Assembly (NCBI RefSeq): GCF_048892425.1
Contig: NZ_JBLZHU010000003.1
Location: forward strand, 310,001 to 374,000
Reading direction: 5' to 3'
Source: Pacificispira sp002696645
GTDB taxonomy: Bacteria; Pseudomonadota; Alphaproteobacteria; UBA8366; Aestuariispiraceae
DNA: 64,000 nt
Positions 33,673-42,123 of this stretch are shown piece after piece. The notes beneath the pieces were generated by a model. It was given only the letters and a program-made list of their open reading frames with translations. It ran no database searches and was not told where the DNA came from. A program made the translations under genes and the position numbers. The stretch's first letter is position 1. Each line of letters opens with the position of its first letter.

Positions 33673-34836
33673 ATGCCCGACGGCGAGTACAGTTTGCTGA
33701 TAGAGGTTTGTGCGTCCTTAAAGGAAGTCGACAAGGCTGCCTGGGATGCCTGCGCCGGGGCGGAAAACCCCTTTGTTTCCTATGACTTCCTTTCCAGCCT
33801 GGAAGAAAGCGGATCGGTCCGGGCGGAAACCGGTTGGTTGCCCCAGCACCTTCTGCTGCGCGATTCCGCAGGGTGCTTGCTGGCAGCTATGCCGCTGTAT
33901 CTAAAGGGTCATTCACAGGGGGAATATATATTCGATCATTCCTGGGCGCATGCCTATGAAAGCGCAGGCGGTCAGTATTACCCCAAGCTACTGTCCGCTG
34001 TGCCCTTTACCCCCGTGCCAGGGCCGCGCCTGTTGACAGCCGCCGCGCCAGATCCGGCTGCTGCGACCCAATATCTGATCAGTGCCATGGCACAATTGGT
34101 AGAGCGGCACAGCGTCTCCAGCCTGCATGTGAATTTCGTCACCGAGCCGCAAGCAGAAGCCCTGGAAGATACCGGTTTCCTGATCCGCCACGGTCACCAG
34201 TTCCATTGGCACAATGACGACTATACATCCTTTGAGCACTTTCTGGAGGCGTTTTCGTCCCGTAAACGCAAGGCTGTGCGCAAGGAACGCCGCGCCCTTA
34301 CCGAAGCAGGCCTGACCGCCAAAGCCCTGACGGGGGATTCGATCACCCCTGAACTATGGGATGCATTTTATGAGTTCTATACCGATACCTATGACCGGAA
34401 ATGGGGGGGCGCCTATCTGACGCGGGATTTCTTTGATCTGCTGCATGCGCGCATGCGCGACCGCGTGGTCCTGATGCTGGCATTTGATGCCGACGATATC
34501 CCGATTGCAGGGGCCCTGAACCTGCTGGGCAGTGATGCGATTTTCGGGCGCAATTGGGGCTGTCTGGAAACCTATAAATTCCTGCATTTCGAGCTGTGTT
34601 ATTACATGGCCATTGATTATGCGATCACCCATGGGCTGAGGCGCGTCGAAGCAGGCACCCAAGGAGAGCATAAAGTCCAGCGTGGCTATCTGCCCGTCAC
34701 CACCTATTCCGCTCATCTGCTGCCCAATGAGGGCTTCCGCAGCGCGGTTAATCAATTCCTGAATAAAGAACGCCTGTATGAGGCGCGGTTGCGGGCAGAA
34801 CTGGCGGAAGGCAGCCCATATAAGAAGGAGGGTTGA
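33673..34836 (+). CDS. COG3146/FemAB-like predicted N-acyltransferase
   Basis: A 387-residue cytoplasmic protein of the GNAT/FemAB-like COG3146 (PF04339) family. Diagnostic stretches are NPFVSYDFLSSLEESGSV, the basic SSRKRKAVRKERR and the C-terminal GLRRVEAGTQGEHKVQRGYLP (quoted in part), which carries the conserved GEHK. Family members are predicted acyl-CoA or aminoacyl transferases with no settled substrate. The ATG at 33673 lacks a strong ribosome site. The next sequence downstream is a candidate small RNA and the terminator at 35073. Confidence 0.88.
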   Translation: MPDGEYSLLIEVCASLKEVDKAAWDACAGAENPFVSYDFLSSLEESGSVRAETGWLPQHLLLRDSAGCLLAAMPLYLKGHSQGEYIFDHSWAHAYESAGGQYYPKLLSAVPFTPVPGPRLLTAAAPDPAAATQYLISAMAQLVERHSVSSLHVNFVTEPQAEALEDTGFLIRHGHQFHWHNDDYTSFEHFLEAFSSRKRKAVRKERRALTEAGLTAKALTGDSITPELWDAFYEFYTDTYDRKWGGAYLTRDFFDLLHARMRDRVVLMLAFDADDIPIAGALNLLGSDAIFGRNWGCLETYKFLHFELCYYMAIDYAITHGLRRVEAGTQGEHKVQRGYLPVTTYSAHLLPNEGFRSAVNQFLNKERLYEARLRAELAEGSPYKKEG

Positions 34837-34924
34837 GGCCCAACCCATCCCTTTTAACCTTCTGCTGACCGTCGCCTGAAGTGCCATTCTGCAAAAAAGC
34901 AAAAAAATAAATTTTTTTCGCAGG

Positions 34925-34942
34925 CTGTGACACCCATCACAG
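34925..34942 (+). promoter_or_regulatory. CRP-like binding site
   Basis: CTGTGA-CACCCA-TCACAG contains the textbook CRP core TGTGA-N6-TCACA with perfect 6-bp arms. Its centre lies about 41.5 bases before the start predicted from a TATTGT -10 at 34963-34968, the spacing of class II CRP-activated promoters. No -35 is visible, which fits activator dependence. It lies between converging genes, so a small RNA is the only obvious target. A plain hairpin is the alternative. Confidence 0.55.
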
Positions 34943-34974
34943 CCAGACGGGCCCGGACGGCCTATTGTAAGGGT

Positions 34975-35104
34975 GTAAGGCGGCGGGTCCAAAAGGCGAT
35001 GCCGCTTCGGAAGTTCCGGAGAACCGAGGCCAAAATCCTGCCCCTCCCATCCGGTTTCGGTTCAACGGTTACGGCGGCGACGAGACTATCTCGTCGCCGT
35101 TTCG
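34975..35104 (+). ncRNA. Candidate small RNA of about 130 nt
   Basis: A predicted transcript from about 34975 to the terminator at 35104, in the gap between the converging COG3146-type and fmt genes. It has a short self-complementary piece (CGGAAGTTCCGG), then an open CCCCTCCC stretch of the anti-Shine-Dalgarno type seen in several alphaproteobacterial regulatory RNAs, then an 11-bp terminator stem. No protein frame with a ribosome site fits. It matches no RNA family I know (not 6S, SRP or tmRNA by motif). It could instead be the long 3' end of the upstream mRNA. Confidence 0.42.
35073..35104 (+). terminator. Strong rho-independent terminator
   Basis: CGGCGACGAGA-CTA-TCTCGTCGCCG is an 11-bp perfect stem with a three-base loop, followed by TTTCGTATTT on the plus strand. 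It ends plus-strand transcription just before the fmt stop codon. Confidence 0.9.
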
Positions 35105-35108
35105 TATT

Positions 35109-36053
35109 TCAGGCCTGTTTATCACCAAGCAAACAATCACCAGGAGATAGGCGCAGTCCCCGCAAGAAATCCCCCCCAGAAACCGGGCTTCGGCCCGGCC
35201 GTTGAAGATGCAGCAATTTCAGCGCACCTGTACCACAGGCAACAACCGCGTCGGGGTCAAGGATGGTTCCAGCCGGGGCTTGCCTATCCGGAAAAGCCGG
35301 TAGCGCTTGCAGCAACTTGATGCGCTCCCCGCCATAGTCGAAGAAACAGCCCGGCCAGGGTGTCAGGGCGCGGACCCGGCGGTCCAGATCCGCTGCATTC
35401 TGGGTCCAATCGATAAACCCTTCCGATTTTTGGAGCTTATCAGCATAGGTCACACCGGCATCAGGCTGTGGCTTGGGCGTGATCTGACCACTGGCGCGAC
35501 TGTCCAGGGCCTCAACGATCAAACGAGCCCCCAGTGCCGCCAGATCATCATGCAAATTCTGGGCAGTGCTGCGATGATAAATCGGCATTGGTTCTTCCAG
35601 CAGGACCGGACCGGTATCCAGCCCCTCGTCCATCTGCATGATGGAAATACCGGTTTCGTCGTCTCCGGCCAGGATTGCCCGCTGGATCGGCGCGGCCCCC
35701 CGCCAGCGCGGCAGCAAAGAAGCGTGAATGTTCAAACAGCCCAATCGAGGCGCATCCAGAATTGTCTTAGGCAGAATTAACCCATACGCAACGACAATTG
35801 CCGCATCCAGGGCAAGATCCTTGAACGCCGCCTGGGCCTCTTGCGTTTTCAAACTGCTGGGATGGCGCACCGGAATGCCCATTTTCAAGGCCGCCTGATG
35901 CACAGGGCTGGGCGTTTCCTTCTTCCCCCGATGGGCGGGGCGGGGCGGCTGGGTATACACAGCCTCAATCTCATGTCCGGCCCGTTTTATGGCATCCAGG
36001 GCGGGTACAGCGAATCCCGGTGTCCCCATAAAGGCAACGCGCAGCTTCGTCAT
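35109..36053 (-). CDS. fmt: Methionyl-tRNA formyltransferase
   Basis: Formylates initiator Met-tRNA. The 314 residues include the N-terminal Rossmann-like catalytic domain with FMGTPGFAVP, the folate/active-site motif NIHASLLPRWRGAAPIQ (Asn-His) and the DTGPVL loop, then the C-terminal tRNA-binding OB-fold (AGTILDPDAVVACGTG). It lies 57 bp downstream of def, the classic def-fmt pair for N-formyl-methionine handling. The truA gene that often follows is absent here. Confidence 0.97.
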   Translation of the reverse strand: MTKLRVAFMGTPGFAVPALDAIKRAGHEIEAVYTQPPRPAHRGKKETPSPVHQAALKMGIPVRHPSSLKTQEAQAAFKDLALDAAIVVAYGLILPKTILDAPRLGCLNIHASLLPRWRGAAPIQRAILAGDDETGISIMQMDEGLDTGPVLLEEPMPIYHRSTAQNLHDDLAALGARLIVEALDSRASGQITPKPQPDAGVTYADKLQKSEGFIDWTQNAADLDRRVRALTPWPGCFFDYGGERIKLLQALPAFPDRQAPAGTILDPDAVVACGTGALKLLHLQRPGRSPVSGGDFLRGLRLSPGDCLLGDKQA

Positions 36054-36110
36054 CTTTGGTTCCTGACAGGGTTCTGGCCTTAATGCGGCGCAGCGCTGGA
36101 TGGGGCGGAA

Positions 36111-36644
36111 CTACTCCGCCGCGACGTCCGGGCGGGGCTTCCCACGCATCAGTTTTTGCAGCTTGCGCATGATCATGCCCCGTTTCAACGAGGATATATG
36201 ATCCACAAAGACCACACCATCCAAATGGTCGATTTCATGCTGAATACAGGTCGCCAGCAGGCCGTCTGCGTCAAGCGTCTGTTCCGCGCCCGTTTCATCC
36301 AGATATTTTACCGTCACCCGGGCTGGGCGCTTCACATCGGCATATTGTTCCGGAAAACTGAGGCAGCCTTCCTCATAGCTGGCCAAGTCGTCGGATGCCG
36401 CAATGATTTCCGGATTGATGATTTTCATCGGCTGCGGCGTTTCCCCACGCCCGGCACAATCCACCACCAGCATCCGTTTGGCTAAACCAATCTGGGGCGC
36501 AGCCAGACCAATACCCGGCGCGTCATACATGGTCTCCAGCATATCATCCAGCACACGCCGGATATGCCCGTCCACCGCCTCAACCGGGGTGCACTTTTTC
36601 TTCAGCACAGGATGCGGTGCCACCAAGATCGGCAGGATCGCCAT
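36111..36644 (-). CDS. def: Peptide deformylase
   Basis: Removes the formyl group from nascent proteins using Fe2+. All three family motifs are present in 177 residues: GIGLAAPQIG, EGCLSFP (metal Cys) and QHEIDHLDG (metal His residues and catalytic Glu). It precedes fmt on the same strand and is probably co-transcribed with it. Confidence 0.98.
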   Translation of the reverse strand: MAILPILVAPHPVLKKKCTPVEAVDGHIRRVLDDMLETMYDAPGIGLAAPQIGLAKRMLVVDCAGRGETPQPMKIINPEIIAASDDLASYEEGCLSFPEQYADVKRPARVTVKYLDETGAEQTLDADGLLATCIQHEIDHLDGVVFVDHISSLKRGMIMRKLQKLMRGKPRPDVAAE

Positions 36645-36741
36645 GTCTCATTCTTCCATTACATTTCAGCACAAATCTAGAACTTTAGGTAATCTGCAAA
36701 CCTGCCGGGGTCAAGGGGGTGCCGGGTGGACTGTCTTGGCA

Positions 36742-37533
36742 TTACCCCGCCAGATCAAGGATAACCGGCACATGGTCTGACGGTTTTTCCCAGTCGCGGG
36801 CGTCGCTTAGGACCTGCATAGCGGTGACCTGATCGGCCAGCGGGGGTGTGGCCCAGGCGTGGTCCAGGCGGCGGCCTTTATTGGCAGCGCGCCAGTCCTT
36901 GGACCGGTAACTCCACCAAGTATATAACTTTTCCTCATCCGGCACGAATTTGCGCATGCAATCGATCCAGCCGAAGGCGGTCTGGGCCGCATTGAATTTT
37001 TCGACCTCAATCGGCGTGTGGCTGACGATTTTCAGCAATTGCTTATGGGACCAGACATCATGTTCCAGGGGCGCGATGTTCAGATCGCCCATCACCATGA
37101 TCTTGTCGGTTGCCTTCCGGTTCTGACCGAACCAAACGGCCATTTCGTCAACAAAATCCAGCTTATGGCCGAATTTATCATTGATCGCCCGATCCGGCTC
37201 GTCCCCGCCAGCGGGGACATAGAGGGAATGTACCTCAACCCCGTTGGGCAGGGTCGCATAGATATGGCGACCATCCGCCTTACCGGTCCAGGTGTGGGAT
37301 CCAATATCCTTCAAGGGGTGTTTGGAGAGGATGCAGACCCCGTTATAGCCCTTGATCCCATTGATCGCGATATGGGGATAGCCCAGTGCCTGAACATCCT
37401 TGAACGGGAACTGGTCGTCATGAACCTTGGTTTCCTGCAAGCAGATGACGTCGGGCGAAACCTGTTGGGCCAGCTTTTCCACGATGGGCATGCGCAGGCG
37501 GACAGAGTTGATATTCCAGGTCACAATACGCAT
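36742..37533 (-). CDS. xth: Exodeoxyribonuclease III (AP endonuclease)
   Basis: DNA-repair endonuclease/exonuclease of the exonuclease-endonuclease-phosphatase fold, 263 residues. It begins MRIVTWNINSVRLR and shows LQETKVHD (metal Glu), MGDLNIAP and the C-terminal SDHVPV catalytic His. It nicks 5' of abasic sites and removes 3' blocks. It lies upstream of def and downstream of the amidotransferase gene with small gaps. Confidence 0.97.
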   Translation of the reverse strand: MRIVTWNINSVRLRMPIVEKLAQQVSPDVICLQETKVHDDQFPFKDVQALGYPHIAINGIKGYNGVCILSKHPLKDIGSHTWTGKADGRHIYATLPNGVEVHSLYVPAGGDEPDRAINDKFGHKLDFVDEMAVWFGQNRKATDKIMVMGDLNIAPLEHDVWSHKQLLKIVSHTPIEVEKFNAAQTAFGWIDCMRKFVPDEEKLYTWWSYRSKDWRAANKGRRLDHAWATPPLADQVTAMQVLSDARDWEKPSDHVPVILDLAG

Positions 37534-37572
37534 CGGGTCTCTCTTTCAAACTGTAAGGATATCGGGTGAATT

Positions 37573-38334
37573 TTATCGGGATTGGGCGCGCTGACGGGCA
37601 GCATCGCCAAAGGCCCGGAACATGGCCTTGCTCAACGGCCATTTCAGGGCGGTCGGATGTTCCGGATGCCACTGAACCGCCAACAGGAACCCTTTGGAGC
37701 CTGGCAGGCTGACCGATTCAATGATGCCATCATCGCTGACCGCTTCTACAAACAGGCCATCGGCAAGCCGGTCGATCGCCTGAGCATGCAGCGAATTGAC
37801 CATCACCTGCCCGGTCGCGCCATTCAGCCCCGCCAGCATGCCGCCGGGCTGAACATCAATCGGGTGGGCCACGTCATACTGGTCCTGGACAGGCAGGTCC
37901 TTGCGCGCACGATGATCCCGCTTGCCGGGCAATTCATGGACATGCTGGTGCAGGGTTCCCCCCAGGGCGACATTCAATTCCTGCTGACCCCGGCAGACCG
38001 CAAACAACGGCAGCCCAGCCTCTATCGCCTTGCGTATCAGCGGCAGGGTCACGCCATCCCGATTGGGGTCGCGCTTGGTGTCGGCCCGAAAGGCCGGGCC
38101 TCCATAGTTCTGAGGTTCGACATTCGATGGACTGCCCGACAGGAACAGACCGTCCAGGCGCGCCACCAGAACGTCCAGGTCCAAGGCCCCCGGCAGGGCT
38201 GGAATAGCCAGAGGGATCGCCTGTGACGCCGATGCCACCGCATCGAAATATTTATGGCCGACATGATGATACACGCTGCCTGCCTCGTTTTGTGACATAC
38301 AGGCGGAAACACCAATCAAGGGTACAGACATCAA
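37573..38334 (-). CDS. Class-I glutamine amidotransferase-like gamma-glutamyl hydrolase (PuuD-like)
   Basis: A 253-residue member of the peptidase C26 family with PuuD (gamma-glutamyl-GABA hydrolase). The catalytic Cys is in FAVCRGQQELNVALGG and the His/Glu in VQWHPEHPT. PuuD cleaves gamma-glutamyl-GABA in putrescine breakdown; no other puu genes are near, so the natural substrate may be another gamma-glutamyl compound. It is divergent from the sterol desaturase-family gene across about 110 bp. Confidence 0.9.
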   Translation of the reverse strand: MMSVPLIGVSACMSQNEAGSVYHHVGHKYFDAVASASQAIPLAIPALPGALDLDVLVARLDGLFLSGSPSNVEPQNYGGPAFRADTKRDPNRDGVTLPLIRKAIEAGLPLFAVCRGQQELNVALGGTLHQHVHELPGKRDHRARKDLPVQDQYDVAHPIDVQPGGMLAGLNGATGQVMVNSLHAQAIDRLADGLFVEAVSDDGIIESVSLPGSKGFLLAVQWHPEHPTALKWPLSKAMFRAFGDAARQRAQSR

Positions 38335-38445
38335 GAATCCTCATATACAAGAGGGGATGGTACGTTATAGGCGGTAACGCAGGTGTGACTGCGCCGCCAT
38401 TGGCGTGTCTTGCCCCGGCGGCGTGTTCGACACAGATTATGGCTT

Positions 38446-39237
38446 ATGGAAACCGTGACCGAAACCCTGTTGGCATATAAATCCGTCATTGTGGTAGGGT
38501 GGGTTATTCTGTTCTTCATCATGGAACGGCTAAGCCCGGCCGCGATCGTGCCCCTGGATGCGAAGGGAAAGGCCGGGCGGCTGTTCAGCAATGGCGGCCT
38601 GTTTGGCACCAATGTTATCCTATCGATATTCATTGTCGTTCCAATCAGCGTCTGGGCGACGACAACAGGACCCGACTGGCGCAGTGCCTACGCCCCCTGG
38701 TGGGACGGGATTGGCGGCCTGCTGGCAGATTTGCTGATTCTGGATATGTTGATTTACTTCTGGCACCGCGCGAATCACGAATTCCCGCTGTTGTGGCGCT
38801 TTCATGAGGTGCATCACCTGGATGCGACCCTGGACAGCACAACCGCCTTTCGCTTTCATTGGGGTGAAGTGCTGCTGTCGGCCTTAGCCAGGGCCGTGAT
38901 CGTCATCAGCCTGGATATTCCGCTGGAGAGCGTTCTGGTATTTGAAACTCAGGTTCTACTGGCAGCGATTTTCGCCCATTCCAATGTCAAACTGTCGCCC
39001 AGGCTGGAGAAGGCTTTGGGTTGGATTGTGATTACCCCTGCTATTCACTGGATTCATCATCATGCGATCCGACGGGACACGGATTCCAATTATGGCAATC
39101 TGTTCAGTTTCTGGGACAGGCTGTTTCGCACCTTTAACAAAACACCCCGCAGTCCGACAATGTCTATTGGCGTCGAGCGGGAGCCGGAAAAACCCTTCCT
39201 GCGATTGTTCATGCGCCCCTTTGAATCCAGATCGTAA
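38446..39237 (+). CDS. Sterol desaturase/fatty acid hydroxylase superfamily protein
   Basis: A 263-residue integral membrane di-iron protein. His clusters typical of the superfamily are visible: YFWHRANHEF, FHEVHHLD and IHWIHHHAIRRDTDSNYGN (quoted in part), ending with FSFWDRLFRTF. About four membrane segments precede and separate these clusters. Members hydroxylate or desaturate lipids; the lipid target is unknown. The ATG at 38446 is preferred although no strong ribosome site is seen; the longer frame would use a TTG at 38410. Confidence 0.88.
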   Translation: METVTETLLAYKSVIVVGWVILFFIMERLSPAAIVPLDAKGKAGRLFSNGGLFGTNVILSIFIVVPISVWATTTGPDWRSAYAPWWDGIGGLLADLLILDMLIYFWHRANHEFPLLWRFHEVHHLDATLDSTTAFRFHWGEVLLSALARAVIVISLDIPLESVLVFETQVLLAAIFAHSNVKLSPRLEKALGWIVITPAIHWIHHHAIRRDTDSNYGNLFSFWDRLFRTFNKTPRSPTMSIGVEREPEKPFLRLFMRPFESRS

Positions 39238-39317
39238 AACAGCGATCCCAGCATTGAACCAGCGCCGATTCTGGCGCATGATTCAGGTCCCCAATCGCAA
39301 TCTGTAAGTCTCTGGAT

Positions 39318-40490
39318 TTGACTGATAACACCCCTCAAGATGATGATCCGGCCGGTCCATTATTCAAATATCGGGCCCTGGTTCGGGATGAACAGCTAAA
39401 AGCTGATTCCTGCCAGGCCTTGGCGGCGGAAAAACTGCAAGGCCTGTTCAAAGCGCTGACCGACTATCGACCTTCGGACAATGCCGGGGGATGGAAGGCA
39501 AAGCTGGGTCTGGCGCGGCGACGGGAAGACCCGCCCCAGGGCTTGTATCTGTATGGCGGGGTCGGGCGCGGCAAATCCATGCTGATGGACCTGTTCTATA
39601 AAGAGGCAACGGTCCAGCGCAAACGTCGGGTCCATTTCCATGAATTTATGATTGAGGTCCATGGTGCCATCCATAATTGGCGCGAGGCGCAGAAGACACG
39701 CGACACGAAAGAGGATGATCCGCTGCCCAGAATTGCCGCACGCATTGCCGATGAGACCTGGCTGCTATGTTTTGATGAATTCCATGTGACCGACATTGCC
39801 GACGCGATGATTTTGGGACGATTGTTTGAATCGCTGTTCCAGCGGGGTGTGGTCGTGGTGGCGACATCCAACTGGCCGCCAGACGAGTTGTATAAAGACG
39901 GACTGCAACGCGAACAGTTCATCCCCTTTATCAAGCTGATGCACAAGAAACTGGATATCCTGCATCTGGAATCGCCAACCGATTACCGCTTGATCCGTCT
40001 GAAATCCCTGAAAACCTATCATGCCCCGCTGGGTGCCCCCGCGACGAAGGCGTTAAATCAGGCGTTCGACGAATTGACCGAGGGGGCGGCGGCAGAGGCC
40101 GATAGCTTTAAGGTCAAAGGCCGCACAATCGCTGTGCCGAAAGCGGCGCGCGGCGTTGCCATGGTGGTGTTTGATGACCTATGCGGAAAACCGCTGGGGG
40201 CGGAAGATTATCTGACACTGGCACGAAAGTACCACACGCTGATCCTGAACGGCGTCCCGCGCCTGACAGAGGATCGCCGCAATGAGGCTAAGCGCTTCAT
40301 GACGCTGATCGATGCGCTGTACGAACATCACGTCAATCTGATCATGGCCGCAGATGCCGCCCCGAACGACTTATATCGGGAAGGCACCCATGCATTTGAA
40401 TTTGAACGCGCCGTGTCCCGGCTGATGGAAATGCAATCGGGCGACTATCGCGAAATGCCACATCGGTCTGGAAACGGCGATCAGGAGTGA
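39318..40490 (+). CDS. zapE: ZapE/AFG1-family cell-division ATPase
   Basis: A 390-residue AAA-like ATPase of the ZapE (AFG1) family. Walker A is LYGGVGRGKSMLMD and Walker B LLCFDEFHVTD, followed by sensor-like VVATSNWPPDELY and the family's FEFERAVSRLMEM near the end. In E. coli ZapE destabilises FtsZ rings under stress. The start is a TTG at 39318; no in-frame ATG exists before the conserved FKYRALV segment. Confidence 0.94.
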   Translation: MTDNTPQDDDPAGPLFKYRALVRDEQLKADSCQALAAEKLQGLFKALTDYRPSDNAGGWKAKLGLARRREDPPQGLYLYGGVGRGKSMLMDLFYKEATVQRKRRVHFHEFMIEVHGAIHNWREAQKTRDTKEDDPLPRIAARIADETWLLCFDEFHVTDIADAMILGRLFESLFQRGVVVVATSNWPPDELYKDGLQREQFIPFIKLMHKKLDILHLESPTDYRLIRLKSLKTYHAPLGAPATKALNQAFDELTEGAAAEADSFKVKGRTIAVPKAARGVAMVVFDDLCGKPLGAEDYLTLARKYHTLILNGVPRLTEDRRNEAKRFMTLIDALYEHHVNLIMAADAAPNDLYREGTHAFEFERAVSRLMEMQSGDYREMPHRSGNGDQE

Positions 40491-40851
40491 GGGATTTCCC
40501 GCCTGCCCTTAACAGGCGAGACGGCAGAACAGAGGCTCAGCCGCAAGATAAGGCACCGGATGAAAGATCGCGTCATTCCCGCGCAAGCGGGAATCCAGGG
40601 CGTAACGCTGTGATCTCACTATGCGGCCCTGGACCCCGGATCACGTCCGGGGTGACCGGTTTGTAAGAGGTTGATGGTATGAGCACACCACTGCGCTCAT
40701 ACTAGTGTGGTGCGCGCGCATGAGCTCACACAGGATACTCTAACCACTTGTTTTCTAATCAAATACGTCATCACAAACGATTTCGTCTGTTTGGGATTTG
40801 CTCTAAGGAGAAACAGAACACTGTCCAAGAATGGGGATCAACGCACCGTCC
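40491..40851. other. Intergenic region with hairpins and a dispersed repeat, no gene
   Basis: This 361-bp gap lies between converging zapE and moeB. It holds a 6-bp hairpin (CGCCTG / CAGGCG, 40500-40518) just after zapE, the palindromic repeat at 40571-40656, a stem GTATGAGC / GCTCATAC at about 40678-40703, and then about 120 bp of unremarkable sequence. A 114-codon plus ORF here is antisense to the moeB end and not called as a gene. Confidence 0.7.
40571..40656. repeat. Alphaproteobacterial-type palindromic intergenic repeat
   Basis: Two hairpins, ATTCCCGC-GCAA-GCGGGAAT and ACCCCGGA-TCACG-TCCGGGGT, lie inside an outer pairing GTCA / TGAC and CCAGGG / CCCTGG, so the whole 86 bp can fold back on itself. 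The 'GTCATTCCCGC...GCGGGAATCCAG' unit is a very common dispersed repeat in alphaproteobacteria. It probably serves as an mRNA-end structure here. Only this copy is in the window. Confidence 0.82.
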
Positions 40852-41610
40852 TCAGCCGCCGCAGGTAGGACAGTCAGGGTCTTTAGGCACCTTGATTTTA
40901 CGAAACGTCTGGTCCAACGCGTCAAACAGCAGCAATTGGCCCGACATGCTGGTGCCCAATCCTAACAATTCCTTCAGGACCTCGGTTGCCTGCAGGCTGC
41001 CCATGACTCCCGCGACAGCACCGAAGATACCAACGGTATCGCACCGGGGCACCATGTCAGGGTCCGGCGGTTCCGGGAAAAGGCAGCGATAGCAGGGCCC
41101 GCCGTCATAGGCTTTGAAGGTCGATAATTGACCTTCGAACCGCACCAGGGCGGCGCTGACCAAGGGTTTCTTTAAGGAATAACAGGTATCGTTGCACAGA
41201 TACCGGGCAGCGAAGTTATCGCTGCCATCGACGATTAAATCATAGTCTGCAAACAGCTCCGCCGCATTGTTGGCGGTCAACCGGGTGCGGTGTTCGATGA
41301 TCGTAATATCGGGGTTAATCGTTTCCAGGCGTTCCGCCGCAGAGCGCGTTTTCGGGCGGCCAATATCATCAACGGAATGGATGATCTGGCGCTGCAGATT
41401 GGACAGATCGACCACATCATGATCAACAATGCCCAATGTGCCGATACCAGCCGCAGCTAGATACATCAGGACAGGGGCGCCAAGCCCGCCTGCCCCGACG
41501 ACCAGAACCTTGGAGTCCAGCAGCTTGATCTGGCCTTCCTCACCGACCTCTTCCAGAATGACGTGGCGGGCATAACGCTCTAATTCATCATCTGTCAGAT
41601 CATCACGCAT
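40852..41610 (-). CDS. moeB: HesA/MoeB/ThiF-family adenylyltransferase
   Basis: A 252-residue E1-like enzyme that adenylates the C-terminal Gly of a sulfur-carrier protein (MoaD or ThiS) for molybdopterin or thiamine synthesis. The ATP-binding VLVVGAGGLGAPVLMYLAAAG (in part), Arg finger region DLSNLQRQ and two zinc CxxC pairs (CYRC, CPTC) are present; there is no C-terminal rhodanese domain. Which carrier it serves is not readable since no moa or thi gene is in the window. It follows rbfA by 9 bp and is likely the last gene of the rimP-nusA-infB transcript. Confidence 0.92.
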   Translation of the reverse strand: MRDDLTDDELERYARHVILEEVGEEGQIKLLDSKVLVVGAGGLGAPVLMYLAAAGIGTLGIVDHDVVDLSNLQRQIIHSVDDIGRPKTRSAAERLETINPDITIIEHRTRLTANNAAELFADYDLIVDGSDNFAARYLCNDTCYSLKKPLVSAALVRFEGQLSTFKAYDGGPCYRCLFPEPPDPDMVPRCDTVGIFGAVAGVMGSLQATEVLKELLGLGTSMSGQLLLFDALDQTFRKIKVPKDPDCPTCGG

Positions 41611-41619
41611 GGGGATGGA

Positions 41620-42081
41620 TCAGTCCTTTGAAGACCCGCCGGCAGCAACCCTTGACTGTCTGGTTGGGGAGTCATTTTGCTCTTCATTGGTGTCTTCATC
41701 ATCCTGAGACACCAAATCACGGCGAACCTCTGGACGGCGCAACAACTCATTGATCCGTCCCGCCTCGGCAAAGGTTTCGTCGGCCATGAAGCGCAGGCCG
41801 GGCGTATATTTCAACTGAACTTCCCGCGCGACCTGACCCCGCAGGAACGCGCCTGCGCGTTTCAGGGCCGATAGGACTTCATCAATGTTTTGGCCGCCCA
41901 AGGGCATGATATAGACAGTGGCCAGCTTCAGATCCGCCGCACAGCGCACTTCCGACACGGTGATCGGAATGCTGGTCAAGACCGGATCCCGAAGCTCACC
42001 CCGTGACAGAATACGCGACAGGGCATGACGAATCTGTTCGCCAACCCGCAATTGCCGCTGAGAGGGCTCTCGGTCGCTCAT
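41620..42081 (-). CDS. rbfA: Ribosome-binding factor A
   Basis: 30S maturation factor that binds 16S rRNA near helix 1. The 153 residues show the single KH-like fold with RQLRVGEQIRHALSRIL and the PGLRFMADETFAEAGRI end. The C-terminal 30 residues are acidic and low complexity. It follows infB, as usual. The truB-rpsO-pnp genes that normally come next are not here. Confidence 0.96.
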   Translation of the reverse strand: MSDREPSQRQLRVGEQIRHALSRILSRGELRDPVLTSIPITVSEVRCAADLKLATVYIMPLGGQNIDEVLSALKRAGAFLRGQVAREVQLKYTPGLRFMADETFAEAGRINELLRRPEVRRDLVSQDDEDTNEEQNDSPTRQSRVAAGGSSKD

Positions 42082-42123
42082 GCTATCGCCTCCTCTCCAC
42101 TGTCTGCACCCAAATGGACTGGG

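Noticed and set aside
34927..35205. 92-codon plus-strand ORF over the candidate small RNA
   Set aside because: Basic low-complexity translation that runs through the terminator hairpin into fmt; not a plausible protein.
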